Origin: Flavobacteriales bacterium UBA7519
GTDB taxonomy: Bacteria > Bacteroidota > Bacteroidia > Flavobacteriales > Weeksellaceae
Reading direction: 5' to 3'
NCBI GenBank assembly: GCA_002476905.1
Contig: DLND01000156.1
Coordinates: 1 to 7,940, forward strand
DNA: 7,940 nt
A model generated the notes under the pieces. That model was not told the origin of the DNA. It was given only the letters and a program-made list of their open reading frames with translations, and searched no databases. Position numbers and translations under genes: made by a program. Of this stretch, positions 1 through 6,321 are shown piece by piece. Position 1 is the stretch's first letter, and each line of letters begins with the position of its first letter.

Positions 1-30
1 CCTTTCTGAATTCAGAAAGGCTTTTTGTTT
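1..30 (+). terminator. Rho-independent terminator of an upstream gene outside the window
   Basis: Bases 1-20 form a perfect palindrome (arms CCTTTCTG and CAGAAAGG around AATT). A T-rich run follows at 22-31, which is the layout of an intrinsic terminator on the plus strand. The gene it ends lies left of the window. A role as an attenuator for the thr genes is possible in principle, but no leader peptide or alternative antiterminator pairing is visible between it and thrA. Confidence 0.8.
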
Positions 31-56
31 TGAGCAAATACAATAATATTGAGAAT

Positions 57-82
57 TGTCACACTGAGCGGAGTCGAAGTGT
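57..82. repeat. 26-base dispersed hairpin element, copy 1, upstream of thrA
   Basis: The element starts with TGTC, then has a short stem ACACT (61-65) and AGTGT (78-82) around the loop GAGCGGAGTCGA. A second copy at 5674-5699 matches at 20 of 26 positions, with compensating differences in the stem. From memory of flavobacterial genomes, this GAGCGGAGTCGAAG type of sequence is a common dispersed intergenic repeat; this has not been checked by search. It ends 23 bases before the thrA start codon, so it is probably in the thrA leader transcript. Confidence 0.75.
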
Positions 83-105
83 TTAAAAAATAAGAATATC
101 AAATA

Positions 106-2550
106 ATGAAAATTTTAAAATTTGGGGGAACTTCGGTTGGAAGTGTAGAAGCATTGAGAAATGTAAAATCAATCATTGAAAAAGAATTTAATAAAAATGA
201 ACCTTTAATAGTTGTCTGTTCCGCTTTATCAGGAATTACCAATGCGCTTTTATCAGCATCAGAAGAAGCTTTGAAGCAAAATGATTTCTCACAAATACTC
301 AAAACGGCGGAAGAAAAGCATTATCAGATTATTTCGGAACTATTGCAAAGAACAGTTCAGAATCCATTGTTGATGATGGTGAAAGTGAGTTTCAATGAGA
401 TTGAAGATATCTTATTCAGTGTTAAAAATTTGGGCGAATTATCAGACAGAATCAAGGATAGACTGCTTTCTTACGGAGAACAGATGTCAAGCAAAATTGT
501 TTCTGCTTTCCTTCAATCCGAAAACTTTCCAGTAGTTTTCCAAGATTCAAGAGAGTTAATTTCAACTGATTCTCACTTTGGAAACGCCAATGTCGACTCT
601 AAAATAACCAATGATAACCTTAAAAACTGGAAACTGGAAAATCAAATCTATGTGGTAACAGGTTTTATCGCCAAAGACAAAAATGATGATACAACAACTT
701 TAGGAAGAGGAGGTTCAGATTACACGGCAGCAATTTTAGGTTCAGGTTTAAAAGCGGACGAAATCCAAATTTGGACAGACGTTGACGGCTTCCTAACAGC
801 TGACCCAAGATTAGTAAAGAATGCTTTTTCTCAATCTGAATTGAGTTATCAGGAAGCGATGGAAATGTCATATTTCGGAGCGAAAGTGATTTATCCGCCA
901 ACAATGATTCCAGCTATTGAAAGTCAGATTCCGATTTATATCAAAAATACTTTTAAACCAGAATCTCAAGGAACTTTAATTCATCAAAAATCTGAAATTT
1001 CCAAAGGTCTAATCAAAGGAATTGTTTCCATCGAGAAGACTTGTCTGATTAATATTACCGGAAACGGGATGATTGGAATGAAGGGTTTCAGTGGAAGATT
1101 GTTCAATGCATTGGCGAAATATGAGGTCAATGTAATCCTCATTACGCAGGCAAGTTCTGAACATAGTATTTCGTTTGTTGTTTCTTTTGATGATGAGAAA
1201 AAAGCCAAAACAGCAATTTACGAAGAATTTGATTTTGAAATTAATGCCAATAAAATTGATGAACCACAGTTCGATAATGAACTAAGTATTCTTTCTGTCG
1301 TTGGCGAGAATATGAAAAAAACCAGAGGAATCAGCGGACGGTTTTTCAGTGCTTTGGGTAAAAACGGAATCAATATTATTGCCATTGCACAAGGTTCATC
1401 CGAGCTTAATATTTCTGCAGTGATTGAACGAAATGAACTTTCAAAAGCACTGAATGTTGTTCACGATTCGTTGTTGCTTTCGCCGGTTAAAACCTTCAAT
1501 GTGATGTTTGCAGGAACAGGAAATATCGGGAAAGAATTGTTCCGTCAGTTGGAAAGAGAGCAGAAAAATCTTGAAGAAAATCATCAGATTAAAATCAATG
1601 TTGTGGGAATTATTAACAGTCGAGAAATGAAAATTTTCGATAATCCAGAATCTAATTTTGACTTAAATAATAATTTAAATAATAATTTACAAAAATCAGA
1701 TTTAAAAGAATTTATAAGTCTTATTTCAAGTAAAAATTTGCCTAATTTAGTTTTTGTTGATAATACTTCCAGCGAAGATGTTGTTGCAGAATATCCGTTG
1801 TTATTCAATAATAATATCTCAATTGTAACTTGTAACAAAAAAGGAAACTCTTCGTCTTATGAGCAATACAGTAAATTCAAAAGACTGGCGAAAAAGAACA
1901 ATGTGAGTTTCTTATATGAGACTAATGTTGGAGCCGGACTTCCTATCATTAAAACCTTAAATGACCTTTGGATTTCCGGTGACGAAATTCTGAAAATCGA
2001 AGCCATTTTATCGGGAACAATATCTTATATTTTTAATAATTACGTTGGCGATAAAACTTTTGCCGAAGTCGTGAAAACTGCACAGGAATTAGGTTATACA
2101 GAACCAGACCCGAGAGACGATTTGAACGGAATGGATTTCTCCAGAAAGATGCTGATTCTTGGAAGAGAAATCGGGTTACCGTTGGAAATGTCAGATGTCA
2201 ATATCAAAGATTTCCTTCCCGAAGCTTGTCTTAAAGCAGACTCAATTTCTGCTTTTTATGAAGAACTGGAAAAACACGAACCTTACTTTTCATCATTCAA
2301 AAATGAAGCTGAAAACTGTGGTAGAAAGTTGAGATTAATTGGTGTTCTCGAAGACGGAAAAATCAACATCGAAGTTCAGATTGTAGATTCGAATCATCCT
2401 TTTTTCGGATTGTCGGGAAGTGATAATATTATTTCGTTCACCACTTCGAGATATAAAAATACACCGTTGGTTGTAAAAGGACCAGGCGCAGGTGCAGAAG
2501 TTACAGCAGCTGGTGTTTTTGCGGATCTGGTTAGAGTTACAGCTCAGTAA
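106..2550 (+). CDS. thrA: Bifunctional aspartokinase / homoserine dehydrogenase
   Basis: This cytoplasmic enzyme catalyses two steps: aspartate to aspartyl phosphate (ATP), and aspartate semialdehyde to homoserine (NAD(P)H). Its 814 residues match the usual fused length (E. coli ThrA is 820). The kinase domain (about 1-290) has KFGGTSV at 5-11 and GRGGSDY at 200-206. Two ACT-like regulatory segments follow (about 306-455), with glutamines at 348 (ITQASSE) and 429 (IAQGSSE). The dehydrogenase domain has the nucleotide loop AGTGNIG at 469-475, NVGAGLP at 607-613, SGTISYIF at 636-643 and GYTEPDPRDDLNGMD at 663-677. Likely catalytic or binding residues, by family knowledge, are E666, D672, D677 and K681. 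The glutamine pair predicts threonine feedback inhibition. An oddity is a tandem LNNN repeat at 520-528. The ATG at 106 opens directly on the kinase motif, and no Shine-Dalgarno sequence precedes it. It is the first gene of a thrABC cluster. Confidence 0.98.
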   Translation: MKILKFGGTSVGSVEALRNVKSIIEKEFNKNEPLIVVCSALSGITNALLSASEEALKQNDFSQILKTAEEKHYQIISELLQRTVQNPLLMMVKVSFNEIEDILFSVKNLGELSDRIKDRLLSYGEQMSSKIVSAFLQSENFPVVFQDSRELISTDSHFGNANVDSKITNDNLKNWKLENQIYVVTGFIAKDKNDDTTTLGRGGSDYTAAILGSGLKADEIQIWTDVDGFLTADPRLVKNAFSQSELSYQEAMEMSYFGAKVIYPPTMIPAIESQIPIYIKNTFKPESQGTLIHQKSEISKGLIKGIVSIEKTCLINITGNGMIGMKGFSGRLFNALAKYEVNVILITQASSEHSISFVVSFDDEKKAKTAIYEEFDFEINANKIDEPQFDNELSILSVVGENMKKTRGISGRFFSALGKNGINIIAIAQGSSELNISAVIERNELSKALNVVHDSLLLSPVKTFNVMFAGTGNIGKELFRQLEREQKNLEENHQIKINVVGIINSREMKIFDNPESNFDLNNNLNNNLQKSDLKEFISLISSKNLPNLVFVDNTSSEDVVAEYPLLFNNNISIVTCNKKGNSSSYEQYSKFKRLAKKNNVSFLYETNVGAGLPIIKTLNDLWISGDEILKIEAILSGTISYIFNNYVGDKTFAEVVKTAQELGYTEPDPRDDLNGMDFSRKMLILGREIGLPLEMSDVNIKDFLPEACLKADSISAFYEELEKHEPYFSSFKNEAENCGRKLRLIGVLEDGKINIEVQIVDSNHPFFGLSGSDNIISFTTSRYKNTPLVVKGPGAGAEVTAAGVFADLVRVTAQ
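1663..1689 (+). repeat. 12-base in-frame tandem repeat inside thrA
   Basis: The unit TTAAATAATAAT occurs twice in a row (1663-1674 and 1675-1686) and is followed by a partial TTA. It encodes Leu-Asn-Asn-Asn twice plus Leu, residues 520-528. It lies after the second strand of the dehydrogenase nucleotide-binding fold, where E. coli ThrA also has a variable loop, so it is probably a surface loop that grew by slippage. Confidence 0.85.
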
Positions 2551-2561
2551 TCATAAAAGAC

Positions 2562-2635
2562 AAACGATAGTTGATAGTTGATAGTTGATTTCAATTTATC
2601 GTTTTAATAAATATCATTTATCAATCATCATTTAT
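2562..2635. repeat. GATAGTT tandem repeat and inverted repeat in the thrA-thrB spacer
   Basis: The 97-base spacer holds three head-to-tail GATAGTT units (2566-2586) plus GAT. These sit inside an inverted pair, AAACGATA (2562-2569) and TATCGTTT (2597-2604). A second direct repeat, ATCATTTAT, occurs at 2613-2621 and 2627-2635. The hairpin lacks a strong GC stem, so it is unlikely to be an efficient terminator. A related GATAGTTG sequence lies in the yaaA-yciO spacer. The bases just before thrB (ATAAAAA) are A-rich, with no Shine-Dalgarno sequence. Confidence 0.6.
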
Positions 2636-2647
2636 TAATTATAAAAA

Positions 2648-3574
2648 ATGGATTCTATAAAAGTTTTTGCTCCGGCAACAGTTGCTAATGTTGTCTGCGG
2701 TTACGATGTTCTCGGTTTTGCAATAGAAGAACCTGGCGATGAAATCATTTTGAAAAAGAATGATTCTAACCAAATCATCATCACAAAAATAGAAGGTGAC
2801 GGCGGAAAACTTCCAAAAAACCCAAAGAAAAATGTCGTTTCACATGTTGTTCGATTATTTCTGGAAAAAATCAATTCTAACCAAGGAATCGATATCGAAT
2901 TATATAAAAAAATGCCACTCAACAGCGGAATGGGTTCCAGTGCAGCGAGCAGTGTTGCGGCTTTGGTTGCCATTAATGAATTGATGGGAAATCCTTATTC
3001 AAAACAAGAATTGTTGCCTCTCGCAATGGAAGGCGAAAGAATCGCTTGCGGAAATGCCCACGCCGATAATGTTGCTCCGGCACTTTTGGGAGGTTTGGTC
3101 TTGGTAAGAAGTTACGACCCTTTGGATGCGCTGAAATTGCCTTATCCAAAAGATTTGTCGGTGGTTTCTGTTCATCCGCACGTGGATGTTCCAACTGGCG
3201 AGGCAAGGAAAATCATCAAAGAAAGAGTCAGTCTCAAATCTGCCGTTCAACAATGGGGAAATGTAGCAGGTTTGGTTGCCGGATTTTGTACCAACGATTT
3301 GGATTTGGTCAGCCGAAGTATGGAAGACGTCATCATAGAGCCTGTTCGTGCGATGCTGATTCCGTATTTTTATGAGATGAAACAACTGGCTTTGGACAAC
3401 GGCGCGATTGGTTTCGGGATTTCCGGTTCCGGTCCGTCGGTTTTTGCTTTGTGTGAAAAAAAGGAAGTTGCAGAAAAAATTTCATTCAAAATCAAGGAAC
3501 TGCTGAATCAAATAAATATTGAAAGTGAAGCTTTTGTAACGAAAATTAATGACGAAGGCGCGAGAGTTATTTAA
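2648..3574 (+). CDS. thrB: Homoserine kinase (GHMP kinase family)
   Basis: This enzyme phosphorylates homoserine to O-phosphohomoserine with ATP, the step between ThrA and ThrC. At 308 residues it is almost the same length as E. coli ThrB (310). GHMP-kinase landmarks are in order: the N-terminal substrate motif PATVANVVCGYDVLG at 9-23, the glycine-rich ATP loop PLNSGMGSSAA at 90-100, and the C-terminal motif GFGISGSGPSVFALC at 255-269. No signal peptide or membrane segment is visible, so it is cytosolic. The ATG at 2648 is chosen because the family motif begins within ten residues. It follows thrA after 97 bases of repeat-bearing spacer and precedes thrC by 77 bases, so co-transcription is likely but not proven. 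No truncation or missing motif is seen. Confidence 0.97.
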   Translation: MDSIKVFAPATVANVVCGYDVLGFAIEEPGDEIILKKNDSNQIIITKIEGDGGKLPKNPKKNVVSHVVRLFLEKINSNQGIDIELYKKMPLNSGMGSSAASSVAALVAINELMGNPYSKQELLPLAMEGERIACGNAHADNVAPALLGGLVLVRSYDPLDALKLPYPKDLSVVSVHPHVDVPTGEARKIIKERVSLKSAVQQWGNVAGLVAGFCTNDLDLVSRSMEDVIIEPVRAMLIPYFYEMKQLALDNGAIGFGISGSGPSVFALCEKKEVAEKISFKIKELLNQINIESEAFVTKINDEGARVI

Positions 3575-3583
3575 AAGTCAGAA

Positions 3584-3628
3584 GTTGGAAGCAGGATGTC
3601 AAAAATTCTTTAACGTCCATCTTCCAAC
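3584..3628. repeat. Imperfect inverted repeat in the thrB-thrC spacer
   Basis: The arms GTTGGAAG (3584-3591) and CTTCCAAC (3621-3628) pair perfectly. Pairing continues inward through two mismatches, GGA with TCC, a T-G wobble, GT with AC, one mismatch, and AAA with TTT. No T-run follows the right arm, so it does not look like a terminator. It may be a dispersed repeat or an RNA processing or stabilising hairpin between the two genes. Confidence 0.6.
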
Positions 3629-3651
3629 ACCCATCATCTAACAAATATAAA

Positions 3652-4947
3652 ATGAAATATATATCAACAAGACAACAAGAAGAAACCAATATAAAAACAG
3701 CTATTCTAAAAGGTTTAGCAGATGACGGCGGACTTTTTATGCCAGAATATATTCCACGGTTAGATTCTGAATTTTTCGAAAATCTACCTAATCTTACTTT
3801 ACAGGAAATCGGATTTCGAGTGGCAAAAGAATTTCTTGACGAATCCATTTCTGATGACAATTTAAAAGAAATCATTGATGAGGTTTTAAACTTTGAGATT
3901 CCTGCAGTGAAAATTTCGGAGAATATTTATTCATTAGAGTTATTTCACGGACCAACAATGGCTTTCAAAGATGTTGGCGCGAGATTTATGGCAAGGATGA
4001 TGTCATATTTTTCTGGAGGAAAACCAATGAAAGTGATTGCCGCAACTTCTGGCGATACAGGAAGTGCTGTAGCTTCAGGATTTTTTGGAGTTCCGGGAAT
4101 AGAGGTTTATATTCTTTATCCAAAAGGAAAAGTGAGTCCGCTGCAGGAAAAGCAATTAACAACTTGGGGCGGAAACATCAAAGCTTTGGAAATCGAAGGT
4201 ACTTTTGACGATTGTCAGGCTTTGGCAAAACAAATTTTGTCCGATGACGAACTGAATCAAAAATTCACATTGACATCAGCAAACAGCATTAACATTGCGA
4301 GGCTGATTCCGCAGTCATTTTATTATTTCTGGGCTTTTGCACAATTACAAAAATTAGGAAAACCAATTGTATTTTCTGTTCCGAGTGGGAATTTTGGAAA
4401 TTTAACAGCTGGACTTTTTGCTAAAAAAATGGGACTTCCTGTTCATCGGTTCATTGCTTCAACTAATGAAAATGATGTGGTTCCAAAATTCTTGGAAACG
4501 GGAAATTACGAAGCAAAACCTTCCAAACAAACAATTAGCAATGCAATGGATGTAGGAAATCCAAGTAATTTCGAAAGAATGAAAAGCTTGTATAATAATG
4601 ATGTTTCAGAATTCAAAAAAGAAATTGAGTCATATTCCTTCTCTGATGAAGCTACGAAAACTACAATGCGAAATGTGAAGAAAGAATATAATTATACGCT
4701 CGACCCACACGGCGCAGTTGCTTATCTTGGACTCGAAAAATATTCTGAAAAATCGAATGAAGATTTTATTGGTGTTTTATTAGAGACAGCTCATCCGGCG
4801 AAATTTGTAGAAGTGGTAGAAGATGTTTTAAAAGAGAAAGTTATCATTCCGGAAAAACTGGAAGCATTTAACAAAAAAGAAAAACAATCTGTAAAGTTTT
4901 CTGTTGATTTTGAATCCGTAAAAAAATATCTGATAGAGGAGAGGTAA
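3652..4947 (+). CDS. thrC: Threonine synthase (PLP-dependent)
   Basis: This enzyme converts O-phosphohomoserine and water to threonine and phosphate, the last step of the pathway. At 431 residues it fits the E. coli-type ThrC (428). The N-terminus has the family pattern ILKGLADDGGLFMPE. The expected PLP Schiff-base lysine is K106 in GPTMAFKDVGARF. ATSGDTGSA follows, then SANSINIARLIPQ from 209, the PSGNFGN loop at 244-250, and ETAHPAKF at 378-385 near the C-terminus. It is a soluble cytosolic protein. The ATG at 3652 puts these motifs at the usual distances, and the leader is A-rich (AAATATAAA) without a Shine-Dalgarno sequence. The gene ends with tandem stops, TAATAA. No terminator hairpin is visible between it and rpsO, so thr transcripts may run into rpsO. 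Confidence 0.98.
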   Translation: MKYISTRQQEETNIKTAILKGLADDGGLFMPEYIPRLDSEFFENLPNLTLQEIGFRVAKEFLDESISDDNLKEIIDEVLNFEIPAVKISENIYSLELFHGPTMAFKDVGARFMARMMSYFSGGKPMKVIAATSGDTGSAVASGFFGVPGIEVYILYPKGKVSPLQEKQLTTWGGNIKALEIEGTFDDCQALAKQILSDDELNQKFTLTSANSINIARLIPQSFYYFWAFAQLQKLGKPIVFSVPSGNFGNLTAGLFAKKMGLPVHRFIASTNENDVVPKFLETGNYEAKPSKQTISNAMDVGNPSNFERMKSLYNNDVSEFKKEIESYSFSDEATKTTMRNVKKEYNYTLDPHGAVAYLGLEKYSEKSNEDFIGVLLETAHPAKFVEVVEDVLKEKVIIPEKLEAFNKKEKQSVKFSVDFESVKKYLIEER

Positions 4948-4987
4948 TAAATTTTTGATTGACGGTTCCTAATCCAAAAAATAATCC

Positions 4988-4995
4988 TATCTTTG
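4988..4995 (+). promoter_or_regulatory. Bacteroidota -7 element for rpsO
   Basis: TATCTTTG is a perfect match to the Bacteroidota -7 consensus TAnnTTTG and is followed by CACCC. It lies 38 bases before the rpsO start codon, so transcription would start near 5000-5003 with a leader of roughly 30 bases. No TTG is found at the usual -33 distance; the nearest one, at 4959-4961, is about 26 bases upstream, which is too far. The AT-rich leader contains the palindrome TAATAATTATTA at 5009-5020. Confidence 0.65.
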
Positions 4996-5033
4996 CACCC
5001 GAATTACATAATAATTATTAAAATAATATTGGA

Positions 5034-5303
5034 ATGTATCTAACAACAGAAAAAAAAGCAGAAATTTTCGCAAAGCACGGTAAATCTGCACAAGACACAG
5101 GAAGCGCTGAAGGACAGGTTGCTCTATTTACTTTTAGAATCAACCACTTGACTCAGCACTTGAAAGCTAACCACAAAGATTTCAACACAGAAAGATCTCT
5201 TGTAAAGTTAGTGGGTAAAAGAAAAGCTCTTTTAGATTATTTGAAGAAAAAAGATATCAACAGATATAGAGCAATTATCGCTGAATTGGGAATCAGAAAA
5301 TAA
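5034..5303 (+). CDS. rpsO: 30S ribosomal protein S15
   Basis: S15 is a small-subunit protein that binds 16S rRNA early in assembly. The 89-residue product is the family's normal length. It carries the diagnostic segments GSAEGQVALFTFRINHLTQH (about 23-42), HKDFNTERSLVKLVGKRKALLDYL (about 47-70) and the end DINRYRAIIAELGIRK. It is basic and soluble, with no frame problems. The ATG at 5034 follows TAATATTGGA, which has no clear Shine-Dalgarno sequence. It has its own promoter element upstream and a strong terminator 22 bases after its stop. The polynucleotide phosphorylase gene that often follows rpsO in other bacteria is not downstream; the next gene, prmC, is convergent. Confidence 0.98.
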   Translation: MYLTTEKKAEIFAKHGKSAQDTGSAEGQVALFTFRINHLTQHLKANHKDFNTERSLVKLVGKRKALLDYLKKKDINRYRAIIAELGIRK

Positions 5304-5325
5304 TCCTAAGCTCACGCAAAAAATT

Positions 5326-5355
5326 AAAGCAACTCAATTTTGAGTTGCTTTTTTT
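5326..5355. terminator. Bidirectional terminator between rpsO (+) and prmC (-)
   Basis: A perfect 12-base inverted repeat, AAAGCAACTCAA (5326-5337) and TTGAGTTGCTTT (5340-5351), is followed on the plus strand by further T residues to 5355. On the minus strand the stem is followed by AATTTTTTGCG. It can therefore end both rpsO and prmC. The prmC stop codon (5354-5356) overlaps the last two bases of the plus-strand T-run. Confidence 0.88.
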
Positions 5356-6232
5356 ATAGAGATTTATTTTTTTTTACAAAAATTATTCTGTCATTCCCAG
5401 AAATGTCTTTTAACAATGATGATTTCGAAAAATTATGAAAAAGTTTCAGTGTTTCTTTTCCCAATTTCTGATTGATTTCTAAAAAAATGATTCCGTTTTC
5501 CGAAAGATGTTTTTCAGCATCGATAGCAATTTTTCTATAAAAAATCAATGCGTCTGAGGTAGGAGAGAAGAGCGCAAGATTGGGTTCAAAACCTTTCACA
5601 GAATCTTCGATTTCGGGATTTTCATCGATTCCGATATAAGGTGGATTGCTGATGATAATGTCGTACACATCATTGTCAGTTTGAGCGGAGGCGAAGACTT
5701 CATTCAGATAATCTTTTTGTATAAAGTTGATTTCGGTTTTGTGAAAGTTGGCATTTCTTTTAGCAATTTCCAATGCATCTTCAGAAATATCAATAGCTGA
5801 AACTTCTGCTTCAGGAAAATATTTTTTCAAAACAATCGGAATAATTCCGCTTCCAGTTCCAATATCCAATATTTTCAAACCTTCGACCTTCAATTTTGAA
5901 TCTTTAATATGTTGAATTGCTAATTCCAGCAATTCCTCCGTTTCTGGTCTTGGTATCAAAACGTGCTCATTGACAAAGAATTTCATTCCATAAAACTCAG
6001 TTTCGCCAAGAATTTGTTGAAAAGGTTTTCCTGTTTTTAATTCGGAAATGACTTTTGAAAATTTCTTAGAATCATTTTCAGATAAATTTTTATCAAGATT
6101 TTGTCTTAACTCAACTTTATTCAATTCCAAAAAATGTTCACAAAAAATAGAAAACAATTCCTCAATCTCAGATTTGGAATAGAGTTCGGAAAGTTCGTTT
6201 TGAAAAACGGTTTTAATTTCGGAAAGTTTCAT
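5354..6232 (-). CDS. prmC: Peptide chain release factor N5-glutamine methyltransferase
   Basis: PrmC methylates the glutamine of the GGQ motif in release factors RF1 and RF2, using S-adenosylmethionine. The 292-residue length is slightly above E. coli PrmC (277). A helical N-terminal domain (about 1-75) leads to FYGMKFFVNEHVLIPRPETEEL (about 80-101), typical of PrmC. The SAM-binding loop is LDIGTGSGI at 122-130 and the acidic motif is SAIDIS at 145-150. The catalytic NPPY is at 196-199. Residues 180-188 (FASAQTDND), just before the NPPY strand, are encoded by a copy of a dispersed repeat also found upstream of thrA, which accounts for part of the extra length. The start at 6232 is the only ATG before the helical domain. 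It is likely transcribed separately from yaaA, since a terminator-like hairpin lies between them. Confidence 0.95.
   Translation of the reverse strand: MKLSEIKTVFQNELSELYSKSEIEELFSIFCEHFLELNKVELRQNLDKNLSENDSKKFSKVISELKTGKPFQQILGETEFYGMKFFVNEHVLIPRPETEELLELAIQHIKDSKLKVEGLKILDIGTGSGIIPIVLKKYFPEAEVSAIDISEDALEIAKRNANFHKTEINFIQKDYLNEVFASAQTDNDVYDIIISNPPYIGIDENPEIEDSVKGFEPNLALFSPTSDALIFYRKIAIDAEKHLSENGIIFLEINQKLGKETLKLFHNFSKSSLLKDISGNDRIIFVKKNKSL
5674..5699. repeat. 26-base dispersed hairpin element, copy 2, inside prmC
   Basis: This stretch begins with TGTC and contains TGAGCGGAGGCGAAG. It is identical to the element at 57-82 at 20 of 26 positions. The outer stem bases AGT (5678-5680) and ACT (5697-5699) pair with each other although they differ from ACA/TGT in copy 1. 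It is in frame and is read on the minus strand as part of PrmC residues about 179-187, with no stop codon. Confidence 0.7.
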
Positions 6233-6272
6233 AATGAAATTTGACGCAAAGTCGCAAAAAATAATTGATTAA

Positions 6273-6280
6273 CAAAACTA
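6273..6280 (-). promoter_or_regulatory. Possible -7 element for prmC
   Basis: On the minus strand this reads TAGTTTTG, a perfect TAnnTTTG match 40 bases before the prmC start codon. It overlaps the T-rich tail of the yaaA terminator hairpin and has no TTG at the usual -33 distance, so it may be a chance match in T-rich sequence. Confidence 0.25.
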
Positions 6281-6309
6281 AAAAGTCGCAAACCAACTTT
6301 GCGACTTTT
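6274..6309 (-). terminator. Terminator-like hairpin after yaaA
   Basis: A perfect 12-base stem, AAAAGTCGCAAA (6281-6292) and TTTGCGACTTTT (6298-6309), has a five-base loop, CCAAC. Read on the minus strand, the second arm runs into TTTTTAGTTTTG, a reasonable U-rich tail. The hairpin lies 44 bases past the yaaA stop, on the correct strand. It is also the core of the repeat filling this spacer. Confidence 0.65.
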
Positions 6310-6321
6310 GAAATATTATAA

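Noticed and set aside
25..51. Promoter for thrA using TTG at 25-27 and TAATATTG at 44-51
   Set aside because: The -7 match has one mismatch and the spacing of 16 bases is shorter than usual for Bacteroidota. In such AT-rich sequence this is not enough to call it.
99..302. Minus-strand reading frame of 67 codons
   Set aside because: It lies entirely opposite the start of thrA, has no family resemblance and is explained as a shadow of the real gene. The other long opposite-strand frames over thrA, thrB, thrC and yaaA were rejected for the same reason.
2999..3385. 128-codon minus-strand frame over thrB
   Set aside because: It is the longest overlapping frame, but it is wholly antisense to a gene with all GHMP kinase motifs. 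Its translation has no recognisable domain.
5001..5033. S15 autoregulatory structure in the rpsO leader
   Set aside because: Only an AT palindrome (TAATAATTATTA, 5009-5020) is present. The short leader has no GC-rich stem or pseudoknot of the kind known from S15 operators.
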